A stretch of DNA of 64,000 bases from Thiohalophilus sp. (GTDB lineage Bacteria; Pseudomonadota; Gammaproteobacteria; UBA6429; Thiohalophilaceae). The DNA is taken from NCBI RefSeq assembly GCF_034522235.1, contig NZ_JAXHLN010000003.1, forward strand, positions 434,001 through 498,000, written 5' to 3'. Both the position numbers and the translations under genes were made by a program. This document shows positions 54,025 through 63,319 of this stretch, piece after piece. The number at the start of each line of letters is the position of its first letter. Position 1 is the stretch's first letter. The notes below the pieces were generated by a model. It saw only the letters and a program-made list of their open reading frames with translations. It was not told the DNA's origin and ran no database searches.

Positions 54025-54219
54025 GTGCACGACAGAAAGGGAAAATAACCTCAGTTCGGGAATAACTGTGCTGATAACCAGTCCGCCAATGCACGCAAGT
54101 CGACCCGGATAGACTTACAATTGTTTCAGACTGTTTTGCATCTGCAATTCTGGCGAATAAGCGTTTGGCTTGTTTGCCTTCGTAACGTGATGGGGTTGTC
54201 GCAACCAATGGGAGAGGTC

Positions 54220-55884
54220 ATGAGAATCGTTCGACTTTGCATTTTGTTAGTAATTGGCACGTTATTAACCGCCTGTGACAGGCCGACCCCGGATACGGCG
54301 GTGGCCTCAGCCCACCCTGTGGCGACTGAAGCGGGGCTGGGAATTCTGGATGCCGGCGGTAATGTGTTTGATGCGGCGGTTGCGGTCAGTGCGACGTTGG
54401 CGGTGGTCGAGCCCTACAGCTCCGGGCTCGGCGGCGGCGGTTTCTGGTTATTGCATGAGGCTGATACGGGCCGAAACGTGATGATCGATGGTCGCGAGAA
54501 AGCGCCGCTTCTGGCCCACCGTGATATGTACCTGGATAAGCAGGGAGAGGTGATCGACGGTTTGTCGGTGAACGGCCCCCTGGCCGCGGGCATTCCCGGT
54601 GAGCCGGCGGCCCTGGCGCATCTGGCAAAGGAATACGGTCGATTGTCGTTATCCGAATCGCTGGCGCCGGCAATTCGCGTCGCGCGTGACGGGTTTGCCG
54701 TGACACCCCATTATCAACGCATGGCCCGTTTTCGTCTGGAGGTGTTGCGCCGCTCACCGGCGGCGGCGAAAGTTTTTTTGCTGGACAATGACGTGCCGCC
54801 ATTAGAGCATCTGATCCGGCAACCGGATCTGGCTGCGACGCTTGAACAACTGGCTCGCGAGGGTGCCGACGGTTTTTATCGTGGCAGACTGGCGGCGCGA
54901 CTGGTCGGAGAAACCCGTGCCGCAGGCGGTATCTGGACCCGCGAGGATTTGAGCAGTTATCAAGTCGTGGAGCGCGAGCCGATCACCGGCACCTACGGCA
55001 ATTACCGGATCATTTCCGCCGCACCCCCCTCGTCCGGTGGGGTGGCGCTGGTCACCATGTTGAATATTCTTGAAGATTACGAGCTGGCACAACGTCCCGC
55101 GGTCGATCGCAAGCATCTGATCATCGAAGCCATGCGCCGCGCCTATCGTGATCGAGCCGAGTATCTGGGCGACCCCGATTTTATCGAGATGAATATTGAA
55201 CGCCTGACCAGCAAGGCGCACGCCGCCCGCCTGCGGCAAAGCATTGAACTCGAACAGGCCAGTGACAGCAGCATGTTGCCGCCGGTCACGGACAGTGATG
55301 AAGGCCGTGATACGACGCATTTTTCCATCCTGGATAGCGAAGGGAACCGCGTGGCTGCGACGCTGAGTATTAATTACCCGTTCGGCTCGGGCTTTATGCC
55401 GCCGGGAACCGGCGTGTTGCTGAATGACGAGATGGATGACTTTTCCGCCAAGCCAGGTGTACCGAATGTCTATGGACTGGTCGGGGCCGAAGCGAATGCC
55501 ATCGAGCCGGGTAAGCGCATGCTCTCGAGCATGAGTCCGACTTTTGTGGAGCATGACGATCGGCTGGCAGTTCTCGGCACGCCAGGCGGTAGTCGGATCA
55601 TTACCATGGTGCTGCACGGGATTCTGGGCTTTGTCGAGGGCCATGATGCGCAAACCATTGTCAGTCTGCCACGCTATCACCATCAATATCTGCCGGATCA
55701 GGTGCAGTATGAACCGCGGGCTTTGACGTCGGAGCAGCAGCGGGAACTGGCCGGTCGGGGCCATGTACTGACGGAACTGCACAACCGCTACGGCAATATG
55801 CAGCTGGTGATCCGGGATCGGTTGAACAACCAAATCGAGGCCGCCAGCGATCCGCGTGGCGAGGGGTTGGCAATTACCCGGTAA
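54220..55884 (+). CDS. ggt: Gamma-glutamyltransferase, lipoprotein form
   Basis: Ntn-hydrolase that cleaves the gamma-glutamyl bond of glutathione, normally periplasmic. From ATG 54220 (ggag 5 bases upstream) it has 554 residues. The N-terminus is a lipoprotein signal (LCILLVIGTLLTAC), unlike the simple signal peptide of E. coli Ggt. SSGLGGGGFWLLHE is near 67-80. The autoprocessing nucleophile is Thr365 in GRDTTHFSI, followed by SINYPFGSGF and LNDEMDDF. SSMSPTFVEHDDRLAVLGTPGG-like residues close the active site. Frame continues upstream of 54220 but lacks a signal. Confidence 0.94.
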   Translation: MRIVRLCILLVIGTLLTACDRPTPDTAVASAHPVATEAGLGILDAGGNVFDAAVAVSATLAVVEPYSSGLGGGGFWLLHEADTGRNVMIDGREKAPLLAHRDMYLDKQGEVIDGLSVNGPLAAGIPGEPAALAHLAKEYGRLSLSESLAPAIRVARDGFAVTPHYQRMARFRLEVLRRSPAAAKVFLLDNDVPPLEHLIRQPDLAATLEQLAREGADGFYRGRLAARLVGETRAAGGIWTREDLSSYQVVEREPITGTYGNYRIISAAPPSSGGVALVTMLNILEDYELAQRPAVDRKHLIIEAMRRAYRDRAEYLGDPDFIEMNIERLTSKAHAARLRQSIELEQASDSSMLPPVTDSDEGRDTTHFSILDSEGNRVAATLSINYPFGSGFMPPGTGVLLNDEMDDFSAKPGVPNVYGLVGAEANAIEPGKRMLSSMSPTFVEHDDRLAVLGTPGGSRIITMVLHGILGFVEGHDAQTIVSLPRYHHQYLPDQVQYEPRALTSEQQRELAGRGHVLTELHNRYGNMQLVIRDRLNNQIEAASDPRGEGLAITR

Positions 55885-55898
55885 TTTTAGCCGTCAGG

Positions 55899-57515
55899 TT
55901 AGCGGCGGGATGTCCGGGACTCGGTCATTTGATGATGATAAAAAAAGTAATCAAGTTTATGGTTCTTGGCATGGTACATGGCGACATCGGCCCGGTGCAG
56001 CAGGCTGGTACGACCGTTACCGTCGTCGGGATAGATAGCAATACCGATGCTTAGATGGGTTGTTACCGTGGTATTGTGAATATCCATCGATGGCCAAATG
56101 GCAGCTGTCAGTTTTTTTGCGATCTCATCGACCTGTTCAATGCTCTCTATCTCAGGCAGAACCACGGCGAATTCATCTCCCCCAAGGCGCACGAGAAGAT
56201 CATGACTGGTAATATCGGCCAGTGAAATGCCCTGGTTGTCCGTCAATGTCGGGGTGCGCAAAACGTTATCCATACGTGAAGCGATTTCGCACAGCAGCAT
56301 ATCACCGGCCTCGTGACCGAACTTGTCATTTACCAGCTTGAACTCATCCAGATCAATTAAAAACAGGGCAAAGCGTTGTCCGCGATCGCGGTATTCGTTG
56401 AGCAGATAATCGATATAATCATTAAAAAGCCCGCGATTGGGCAGATGGGTCAGGGGGTCGGTGTAGGCCATGCGCTCCAGGCGGCCATAAAGATCGTGCA
56501 GTTTACCGGCCATCAGGTTAAAGTCATCGATCAGCTGGTTGATTTCGATAATATTGCTGCGCGATGCAATCGGTTCGCCCAGCAGTTTGTTATTGCCATG
56601 CAACCGTTGCAAGTGGCTATTAAGCATTTGCAAGGGGCGAATCAGCGTACGACGCAGCAGGAACAGGGCCACCGCTGTCACCAGCACGATAACAATCGCT
56701 GACAGTAGCAGAATCATGTTACGCGTATACTGGAGTTCCTGATACATCTGATGGGTATCGTCATAGACCTCGATCAATAATGCAGGCTCGTGCCGGTTGG
56801 TAGTATTCAGGCGGTAGCGGGCGATCAGACCGTTGTTGCGTGATGCGGGCCATTGTTGCGAGCGATACAGGAGGTTACCATCAGGTAGCCGGATCTGTAC
56901 CGGCATACCCAGCTCGTCTTCGATCGGACTCAGACTGGGCGTTGGTGCGCTGACGACCTCAAGATAGCCGTTGGGATTCAGGCCGCCCAGTGGCAACAGG
57001 ATAGTGTAGTAGGGATGCCCATCATTGTTACACAGGGTGGCGAGAATCTGCAGTCGCGCCGCGCCCCGGCGTTGTTCGGCCTGCTCAATCAGTTCCGGGC
57101 ATACCGAGCCGGGGTGTTCCAGCGTGGTGTTTTCGGCACTGGATTGTGCCAGGGTTTCGAAATCGATGGAAAAGACGACCAATCGTTCAAGGCGCAGGAT
57201 GTTGGCGGTAACGAAGTACTGGTGGAACTGTTGTTCCAGCACGCCATGCAATGCTTCGAAGTTGTCATTATCCAGCGCCTGGCGAAAGGTGGTCGATGTT
57301 TTCAGACTGTTGCCCAGATCCCGGGCGTACTCTTCCAGCTGATTCATCTTGTCCCGGGTTTTAATTTCCACCATATCGACAAGCGACTGGCGCTTGTAGT
57401 CCAGAATGACATCTCGATAAACACTGGTGCTGGCCAGGGCCAGCCCCAGACCCAGGAGACCAACCAGCAAAATGGTCAGTATCAGGTTGGTTTTGATCGA
57501 TACATAGAATGGCAT
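55899..57515 (-). CDS. Membrane-bound diguanylate cyclase with sensor domain and HAMP
   Basis: A 538-residue inner-membrane protein. Helix 1 is near 9-30 (LILTILLVGLLGLGLALAST). A periplasmic sensor domain of about 230 residues follows, then helix 2 (NMILLLSAIVIVLVTAVALFLL) and a HAMP linker. The GGDEF domain (about 355-530) has RLGGDEF at the active site; the I-site position reads TSHD instead of RxxD, so product inhibition is doubtful. No EAL domain. It starts 18 bases after a periplasmic rhodanese gene, which may be functionally linked to the sensed signal. Confidence 0.93.
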   Translation of the reverse strand: MPFYVSIKTNLILTILLVGLLGLGLALASTSVYRDVILDYKRQSLVDMVEIKTRDKMNQLEEYARDLGNSLKTSTTFRQALDNDNFEALHGVLEQQFHQYFVTANILRLERLVVFSIDFETLAQSSAENTTLEHPGSVCPELIEQAEQRRGAARLQILATLCNNDGHPYYTILLPLGGLNPNGYLEVVSAPTPSLSPIEDELGMPVQIRLPDGNLLYRSQQWPASRNNGLIARYRLNTTNRHEPALLIEVYDDTHQMYQELQYTRNMILLLSAIVIVLVTAVALFLLRRTLIRPLQMLNSHLQRLHGNNKLLGEPIASRSNIIEINQLIDDFNLMAGKLHDLYGRLERMAYTDPLTHLPNRGLFNDYIDYLLNEYRDRGQRFALFLIDLDEFKLVNDKFGHEAGDMLLCEIASRMDNVLRTPTLTDNQGISLADITSHDLLVRLGGDEFAVVLPEIESIEQVDEIAKKLTAAIWPSMDIHNTTVTTHLSIGIAIYPDDGNGRTSLLHRADVAMYHAKNHKLDYFFYHHQMTESRTSRR

Positions 57516-57533
57516 AACGCGATGAAGCTCGGC

Positions 57534-57974
57534 TTATTTTTTAATGTAGGGATATTTTTTTTCGCGCCACTCTTCGAAACCACCAAAAAACCAGTGCAGG
57601 TTGGTATAGCCGCAGTTCCGGGCAATTTGCACGGCATTGGCACTACGCCCGCACTTGGGACCGTTGCAGTAAAACAGCGTCGGGTGACTCTTGTCGGGAA
57701 TGGTTTCTGCCAGGCTGTCGCAGTCGGTCTCGATATCCGGCAGGCTGGTAGAACCCTCGATATACCCGTGTGCCCGATCGCTGACAATACGGGAGTCAAT
57801 AATCAGCATTTTCGGTGTCTGACCAACCAGATTGATCAATTCTTCCGCGTTAACTTTATTAACACCGGGGATAGATTCCACGATTTCCTCTTCGGCTGCG
57901 GCAAAGGCGTTGCCCAGTAGCAAAAACAGCATGATGAGTTTCGCTCCTGAAACTGCTCGGAAACGATTTTTCAT
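57534..57974 (-). CDS. Exported rhodanese-domain protein
   Basis: A 146-residue single rhodanese domain with a signal peptide (LIMLFLLLGNAFAAAEE). The active-site loop is YCNGPKCGRSANA near 105-117, giving the catalytic Cys and a second Cys five residues on. LIIDSR and the closing HWFFGGFEEWREKKYP match the fold. It could move sulfane sulfur or act in periplasmic thiol chemistry. It is the first gene of a two-gene unit with the membrane diguanylate cyclase. Confidence 0.88.
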   Translation of the reverse strand: MKNRFRAVSGAKLIMLFLLLGNAFAAAEEEIVESIPGVNKVNAEELINLVGQTPKMLIIDSRIVSDRAHGYIEGSTSLPDIETDCDSLAETIPDKSHPTLFYCNGPKCGRSANAVQIARNCGYTNLHWFFGGFEEWREKKYPYIKK

Positions 57975-58150
57975 ATTGTTAATTACCCCTGTCTTTCAGA
58001 TTAATTAGTCGTGCGCGGCAGAATAACAACGGTATTTCTCTTAACCATGTCAAGTATGTCGGCAGGGATAGGCGTTACTTGAAATTTTCAGGAAAGGCGG
58101 CATTCCCTTGCCGTGTACTGAATCCAGTATTAGTTAATACTGATACAGCG

Positions 58151-58966
58151 TCAGCGCTGACAGTATCGGCAATAGTAGCTGGCACGCTGGCTGATTACCA
58201 CCTGCCGAAGCGGCTTACCGCATTGGTGACAGGGTTTATCTTCACGTTCATAGACGTGCAACTGCTGGCGAAAATAACCGGGCTTGCCGTCACTGGCGGT
58301 AAAATCACGCAGTGTGGTTCCCCCCTGACGAATCGCTGCCTCGAGAACCTGTTTGATTGCATTGACCAGACCCGCATAGCGCGCCCGGGCGATTCGTCCG
58401 GCCGCGCGCCGGGGGTGAATACCGGCCAGGTAGAGGGCTTCATTGGCGTAGATATTACCGACGCCGGTGACGACTTTACTATCCATGATGAAAGCCTTGA
58501 TCGACAACTTGCGGCCGTGTGACTTTTGCCACAGGTAGTCAGCATCGAATTGGTCCGACAACGGCTCAGGCCCCAGCGCTGCCAACAGCTTGTGTTGCAG
58601 GGGGGCTCCGCGAGTCCACAATACCGCGCCAAAGCGGCGCGGATCGCGCAAGCGCAGACATTGGCCGTCATCAAGCACAATATCCAGGTGATCATGTTTT
58701 TGGACGGCGCTTTGACTCGGCAGAACCCGTAGACTACCGGACATGCCAAGATGCATGATCAGTGTTCCTTTAGTCATTCGTAATAACAGGTATTTGCCGC
58801 GGCGATCGATCTGTTCAATGATCTGGTTCTGTAACAAGGCGTTGAGGTTGCGCGGGATTGGCCAGCGCAATTGTCGCTGGCGCACAATGACTTCCCGTAT
58901 GCGCCTCCCTTTCAGGTGCGGAGCAATGCCCTGGCGGGTGGTTTCAACTTCGGGCAGTTCAGGCAT
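58151..58966 (-). CDS. mutM: Formamidopyrimidine-DNA glycosylase
   Basis: Base-excision repair enzyme removing 8-oxoguanine and cutting the abasic site. It has 271 residues. The N-terminal catalytic Pro and Glu are in MPELPEVETTRQG; RRGKYLL and LGMSGSLR carry lesion-binding loops; DPRRFG follows. The helix-two-turn-helix is in GVGNIYANEALYLAGIHP. A C-terminal zinc finger CHQC...CRYC closes the protein. coaD-mutM proximity is typical of the gammaproteobacteria. Confidence 0.97.
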   Translation of the reverse strand: MPELPEVETTRQGIAPHLKGRRIREVIVRQRQLRWPIPRNLNALLQNQIIEQIDRRGKYLLLRMTKGTLIMHLGMSGSLRVLPSQSAVQKHDHLDIVLDDGQCLRLRDPRRFGAVLWTRGAPLQHKLLAALGPEPLSDQFDADYLWQKSHGRKLSIKAFIMDSKVVTGVGNIYANEALYLAGIHPRRAAGRIARARYAGLVNAIKQVLEAAIRQGGTTLRDFTASDGKPGYFRQQLHVYEREDKPCHQCGKPLRQVVISQRASYYCRYCQR

Positions 58967-59006
58967 GGGACTTCAGTAGAGTTCGTCTGTAAAATTTATA
59001 TTATTT

Positions 59007-59190
59007 CACCACCAAGACACAAAGGCACCAAGTTTTTGTTTAACTGACAATATAGCTCTATACGTGAGTTATAATAGAGCGGTCAACTTTCATGCCGGTC
59101 GTGTGGCATCAAAGACAGAACGCTGGCAGACTACCGGGACCAGTTACTGGTTGCCATCTTTTTGCTTGGTGTCTTTGTGGCTTGGTGGTT
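59007..59190. repeat. Inverted-pair repeat, family 1, long spacer
   Basis: Left arm 59007-59032 (caccaccaagacacaaaggc then accaag) and right arm 59165-59190, whose reverse complement is aaccaccaagccacaaagac then accaag. The right arm ends in the stop codon of the DUF4340 gene: its ttaa supplies TAA (minus strand, 59189-59191). The 130-base interior holds GCTCTAT (59055-59061) with ATAGAGC (59074-59080), a perfect hairpin. Fills the mutM/DUF4340 gap of 222 bases. Confidence 0.8.
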
Positions 59191-60064
59191 AATGATTCGA
59201 GTTGAATTCGGGTTCGGGGATAGCTGCGGGCAGTTGCAGCAGCTGTTGACGGATATCCTCGTTGATAACATAACGCAGGCGCACATCGTGGCGCAGCAGG
59301 GTGGGCTGTCCATCCTTTTCCTGCAGCGTGAAACGGACGGGCATTTTTCGATCCGCCAGTTCGATCCGGATATCCGCAGCAGGGAGTTCGTCCATTTCGA
59401 CCGGTTCCAGGCGTATGGCCTGGGCACTGCGCCAGTTAGCGACCAGTTCCGTCAGGGCATCGGCGGAGCGGTCTTCGCGTGGCGGTTGCAGTTGCCACTG
59501 GCCCTCCTGCAGGGCAAGTTGCATTTGCGGCAACTGCAGACCGGTAATCTTGCCCGGCGGCAACAGGGCATGGCTGAGATAACCGGTGGCCGGGCTGGCA
59601 GTATGGTAGTAATGGGTGTCGGGCACCAGATACAGGCGATCCGCCATACGGATATAACGCTGCTGTGACAAAGGCTCGGTGTCGCCAAAGGCGATGCGCA
59701 GAGTGTCGTTGTAGGTCACCGTGGCACGCGGTTGATCGAGCCCGTAGTCTGCGGGATCAAGCTTCGTGAGGTCGTGGGTGCTGGCATATTCACCCTGGAG
59801 CAGACGCAACAGGGCCTGAACCCGGTAATCATTGGCCGTCGCGGCGTAGGGTGTTTGCATATACCAGACGCCCTGTTTTTTATACAGGGTGACCGGCTGA
59901 CCCGCCTCGCGCTGCAAGTCGATGCGCGTGACTTCCTCGGGGGCCAGGTCGGTCAGGCGCTGTGGCCCGGCCTGTCCGGACTCCCTGGGGGTGTAGAACA
60001 CCACCAGCGTCAGGATCAGAACGACCAGTAACAGGGCCAGATTGAGCAGCAGACGTGAGCGCAT
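59189..60064 (-). CDS. DUF4340 domain protein of the Gld-type ABC operon
   Basis: A 291-residue protein with one N-terminal helix (LLLNLALLLVVLILTLVVFYT) and a periplasmic part containing repeated short beta segments (TRIDLQREAGQPVTLYKKQGVWYM; QMQLALQEGQWQL), typical of DUF4340. The family always accompanies GldG-like proteins and is of unknown biochemical function. Its ATG overlaps the stop of the GldG-like gene (TGATG), so it is the last of four coupled genes. Its stop codon lies within a repeat arm. Confidence 0.88.
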   Translation of the reverse strand: MRSRLLLNLALLLVVLILTLVVFYTPRESGQAGPQRLTDLAPEEVTRIDLQREAGQPVTLYKKQGVWYMQTPYAATANDYRVQALLRLLQGEYASTHDLTKLDPADYGLDQPRATVTYNDTLRIAFGDTEPLSQQRYIRMADRLYLVPDTHYYHTASPATGYLSHALLPPGKITGLQLPQMQLALQEGQWQLQPPREDRSADALTELVANWRSAQAIRLEPVEMDELPAADIRIELADRKMPVRFTLQEKDGQPTLLRHDVRLRYVINEDIRQQLLQLPAAIPEPEFNSNH

Positions 60065-61443
60065 CAGGGTTTACGTCGTTGCCACCAGATGTACAGACCA
60101 TAGCCAAGCAACAGCAGCGGTAGTCCGAACAGGAACAGCAAGCCGAGGATCGACCAGGTCAGCGAGTCCAATGTCAGCTCGGTATCCGGTGCGGTGCGCG
60201 AGGGGATATCGATAAAGGCGTCATCATGACTCAACCAGTTGATAATGTTGTAACCGAGGTCCTGGTTGCCCTGGTTGCCCAGATAGGCATTGGCGAGAAA
60301 GTCACCGTCACCCAGCACTGCGATGCGTTGTCCGGCAGCATCATGATCGGTCTGTTCCTCATCCGCCGTATCAGGAGTCACCGCGACGCCGATGTGCAAT
60401 GGTCCGGCTGTGTCTTCGCCTTCGTCATAGTTGATTACGCCGTCGAGTTTGCCGGTTTCCACCCAGCTGCGCGGGACGGTTTGTAAAAACGGTTCGGCTT
60501 TAAAACGACTGTCAGGCAACGTCTTGATGGCGGCGGCACGGGGAAACAGGGTCATGAACCGAAAATCACGGGTGATCGGGTGGGAACTGGCACTGTAGTC
60601 GGCGATGACCGTAAAGGTCGGATCATTGATGCCGAGCATTTGGGTCGAGGGATCAACGATAGTGCCCGGGACAAAATCCAGGCCGAGTTCCTGCAACAGG
60701 GGTTGCAGACCATACAGCTTGCCGGGATCATGCAGCCAGAGCATGTTGCCGCCGTTGCGCACATAGTCGCGAATGATCTCGACTTCACCGGGCAGGTAAT
60801 CCAGTTGCGGTCCGGCGATCACCAGGGCGGCGGTGTCGGCGGGGATGGCGGGGTTGTCACTGAGCCTGAGGGTGCTGCTCTTGATCCCCTTGTCGCGCAA
60901 ATGTTGGGCAAAGCGGCCGTAGTCGTGGTTGGCCCGCCCTTCGGGGTTGCGCTCGCCATGTCCGGCGACAAAAACGATATGTTTCTCGCCGCTGCGCAGC
61001 AGTTGCTGCAGGGTATTGGTCAGCGCCGCTTCGCTGAGATCCTGAACGTGTTCGGTGCGATCGTTATAGGTGACGACCAGTTCGCCATCGACACTGATAT
61101 CGTATTCACGGGTCATGTCCGGTTCGGTTTCCGGGTTGATATAGCGAATATGAATATCGTCCTTGTGTTGCCGGTAGCGTTCGATCATCTCGGCAATATT
61201 GCGCCGGGTCGAGACCAGATTACCGCTGCGCGCGAAAGCGAGGATCTTCACCGGCCCCTCCATGCGCTCCAGCAGGGTTACCGTCGCCTCGGAGAGGGTA
61301 TGTCGCCCGGAAGCGGTCCAGTCGCTTTCGTATTTGTAATGCAGACTGAGCCAGGCCAGCAGGGTCATGATTGCCAGAAACAGCACCACAAAAAAGATGT
61401 TCTGCAGGCGAATCTGTAAGCGGCTTTTGGGCGTGACTTGCAT
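60064..61443 (-). CDS. GldG-like ABC-2 auxiliary membrane protein
   Basis: A 459-residue protein with a helix near 14-34 (NIFFVVLFLAIMTLLAWLSL) and another near the C-terminus (WSILGLLFLFGLPLLLLGYGLYIWW). The large domain between them has the GldG/'ABC-type uncharacterized transport' pattern: KILAFARSGNLVSTRRNIAEMIERYR, YNDRTEHVQDLSEAALTNTLQQLLR, VFVAGHGERNP and GGNMLWLHDPGKL. Partner of the ABC permease and ATPase next to it. These operons occur widely in non-gliding proteobacteria, so gliding is not implied; the cargo is unknown. Confidence 0.88.
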   Translation of the reverse strand: MQVTPKSRLQIRLQNIFFVVLFLAIMTLLAWLSLHYKYESDWTASGRHTLSEATVTLLERMEGPVKILAFARSGNLVSTRRNIAEMIERYRQHKDDIHIRYINPETEPDMTREYDISVDGELVVTYNDRTEHVQDLSEAALTNTLQQLLRSGEKHIVFVAGHGERNPEGRANHDYGRFAQHLRDKGIKSSTLRLSDNPAIPADTAALVIAGPQLDYLPGEVEIIRDYVRNGGNMLWLHDPGKLYGLQPLLQELGLDFVPGTIVDPSTQMLGINDPTFTVIADYSASSHPITRDFRFMTLFPRAAAIKTLPDSRFKAEPFLQTVPRSWVETGKLDGVINYDEGEDTAGPLHIGVAVTPDTADEEQTDHDAAGQRIAVLGDGDFLANAYLGNQGNQDLGYNIINWLSHDDAFIDIPSRTAPDTELTLDSLTWSILGLLFLFGLPLLLLGYGLYIWWQRRKP

Positions 61444-61466
61444 GGTTGTCAGAATTCCATAAAGGC

Positions 61467-62228
61467 CTAGTGTTGCAGACGATCCGCATCCAGGCGGCGG
61501 ATGCTGAGCACGAGGAACACCGTAATAAACAACAGAAAATAGAGTATGTCAGTAGTGCTGAACAACCCGCGGCTCAGGGCCTCGAAATGACGCAGTATGG
61601 AAATGTATTCCAGTAGCCCGCTGGCAGCGGTATCCCCCCCCTGATCGCCGGCCCAGTCAATAATCCACAGCAGCAACAGGGCGCCAAAGGTGCTGACGGC
61701 GGCAATAGTCGGTTGCAAGGTCAAAGTCGAGAGAAACAGACCGATGGCGGCAAAGCAGGCTGCCAGCAGGAACAGGGCGAGGAACATGGCCAGTAACAGG
61801 CCGAGATCAAGCGGACCGCCCAGTAGCAGTGACAGCGGCATCAGGCTGATCAGCAGACAGGCCAGCAGCAAAAAGCCGAGTAGCCCCAGGTACTTGCCGA
61901 GAATAATTTCAGTCATGGACAGCGGCGCGCTGAACAGCAGGGCGATGCTGCGGTTGCGGCGCTCTTCGCTGATGATACGCATGGTCAACAGTGGCACCAC
62001 CATCATGAAAATAAACGCGGCACTGCCATAGACCTGGGCGACCACCAGTTCGGTGGCGCCGGGAGGCGATTCCAGGTTCTGCAACCGGGGCTGCAGGGTG
62101 ATGAAATCGTTAAGCGAGGTCAAAAACAGATACGCCAGAATGAACTGCATCACCGCCAGAATCGACCAGGCCAGCGGGGACAGAAACAGCGTACGCAGTT
62201 CGCGTTGCGCCAGAGTGAGCACCATCAT
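61467..62228 (-). CDS. ABC-2 type permease (GldF-like)
   Basis: A 253-residue membrane protein with six helices, including WSILAVMQFILAYLFL near the start, AAFIFMMVVPLLTMRIISEERRNRSIALLFSAPLS and LLLACLLISLMPLSLLLG. The ERRNRSIALLFSAPLS segment is typical of ABC-2 permeases. It overlaps the ATPase gene by 4 bases and precedes the GldG-like gene by 23 bases. Together the proteins form an export or envelope-remodelling ABC complex of unknown substrate. Confidence 0.9.
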   Translation of the reverse strand: MMVLTLAQRELRTLFLSPLAWSILAVMQFILAYLFLTSLNDFITLQPRLQNLESPPGATELVVAQVYGSAAFIFMMVVPLLTMRIISEERRNRSIALLFSAPLSMTEIILGKYLGLLGFLLLACLLISLMPLSLLLGGPLDLGLLLAMFLALFLLAACFAAIGLFLSTLTLQPTIAAVSTFGALLLLWIIDWAGDQGGDTAASGLLEYISILRHFEALSRGLFSTTDILYFLLFITVFLVLSIRRLDADRLQH

Positions 62229-63178
62229 GCCGCCGCAATCTCCCCGTCGCTTTGTTCCGAGCTGGTGATTTCGACAAAAATCTGTTCCAGCGTCTTGTGC
62301 TCCGGGGTCAGTTCGAACAGGCCCCAGCCCTGTTCGACGGCCTGCCGGGCGATCGCCTCGGCCGGGTTTGCCTCCGCCGCATACAGCAGGCGGAAGCGGT
62401 GGTTATCCAGTGCCTGTACGTCGTTAATGTCGGGCAGGGTGCTCAGGATGTGTTGTGCCGGTGGCTGATGCAACCCGAGGATCAGGCTGGTCGACTGCAT
62501 ACGACGATTCAGGTTGTCGACATGATCACTGAATACCAGCTGGCCGCGATTGATGATCTGCACCCGATCGCAGGTCATTTGCACTTCGGGCAGAATATGG
62601 GTGGAGAGAATCACGCCGTGTTCTTTGCCCAGCTCCCGGATCAGTTCACGGATTTCGCGGATCTGGATCGGATCCAGCCCCACGGTCGGTTCATCCAGGA
62701 CCACGATCGCCGGGGAATGGATAATTGCCTGGGCGATGCCCACCCGCTGCTGATACCCCCTGGAGAGATTATTGATCAGTCGCCGACCGACCTGTTCCAG
62801 GCCACAGCGCTGCTTGGCGCGATCGACGGCCCGGCCGATGGTATCTCGCCGCAGACGATTAAGCCGGGCGCAAAAGCGCAGATACTCATCCACGGTCAGT
62901 TCGCGGTACAGCGGCGGTTGTTCCGGCAGATAACCGATTTCGCCCTTGGCCTGCCTGGGGCGGTCGAGCAGATCGAGGCCGTTGATCAGAATGCGACCGC
63001 TGGTGGGCGCCAGATTGCCGGTAATAATCTGCATGGTGGTAGTCTTGCCGGCACCATTGGGGCCAAGAAAGCCGAGGACTTCGCCCCGTTGCAGCTCGAA
63101 GCTGACATCCCTGACGGCAACCAGACCGGCATAACGCCGGGAAAGATGTTCCACGCTGATCAGGTTGTCATTATGCAT
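62225..63178 (-). CDS. ABC transporter ATP-binding protein (GldA-like)
   Basis: A 317-residue ATPase. Walker A GPNGAGKTT is near 39-47, signature LSRGYQQRVGIAQAI near 138-152 (Ser-Arg in place of the usual Ser-Gly), Walker B VVLDEPTVGLDP near 158-169, and switch STHILPEV. About 90 extra C-terminal residues resemble the accessory domain of GldA/NatA-type ATPases. First gene of the four-gene operon; divergent from the oxoprolinase-like gene with about 140 bases between. Confidence 0.93.
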   Translation of the reverse strand: MHNDNLISVEHLSRRYAGLVAVRDVSFELQRGEVLGFLGPNGAGKTTTMQIITGNLAPTSGRILINGLDLLDRPRQAKGEIGYLPEQPPLYRELTVDEYLRFCARLNRLRRDTIGRAVDRAKQRCGLEQVGRRLINNLSRGYQQRVGIAQAIIHSPAIVVLDEPTVGLDPIQIREIRELIRELGKEHGVILSTHILPEVQMTCDRVQIINRGQLVFSDHVDNLNRRMQSTSLILGLHQPPAQHILSTLPDINDVQALDNHRFRLLYAAEANPAEAIARQAVEQGWGLFELTPEHKTLEQIFVEITSSEQSDGEIAAA

Positions 63179-63319
63179 GTCGGTTAACAGCGGCCGTGGT
63201 TATTATCAATGTCATGCCGGGGCGAAATTATAAGCTTCTGCGTCCGGGTGACAAGCCCGTAATGCCGTTTTGGCCAAGATGATACAATCGATCGCGAATC
63301 CGGAAGGAATGGCTTACCC

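Noticed and set aside
59189-63178. Gliding motility locus
   Set aside because: GldA/F/G-like ABC operons occur in many non-gliding proteobacteria and the other gld genes are absent.
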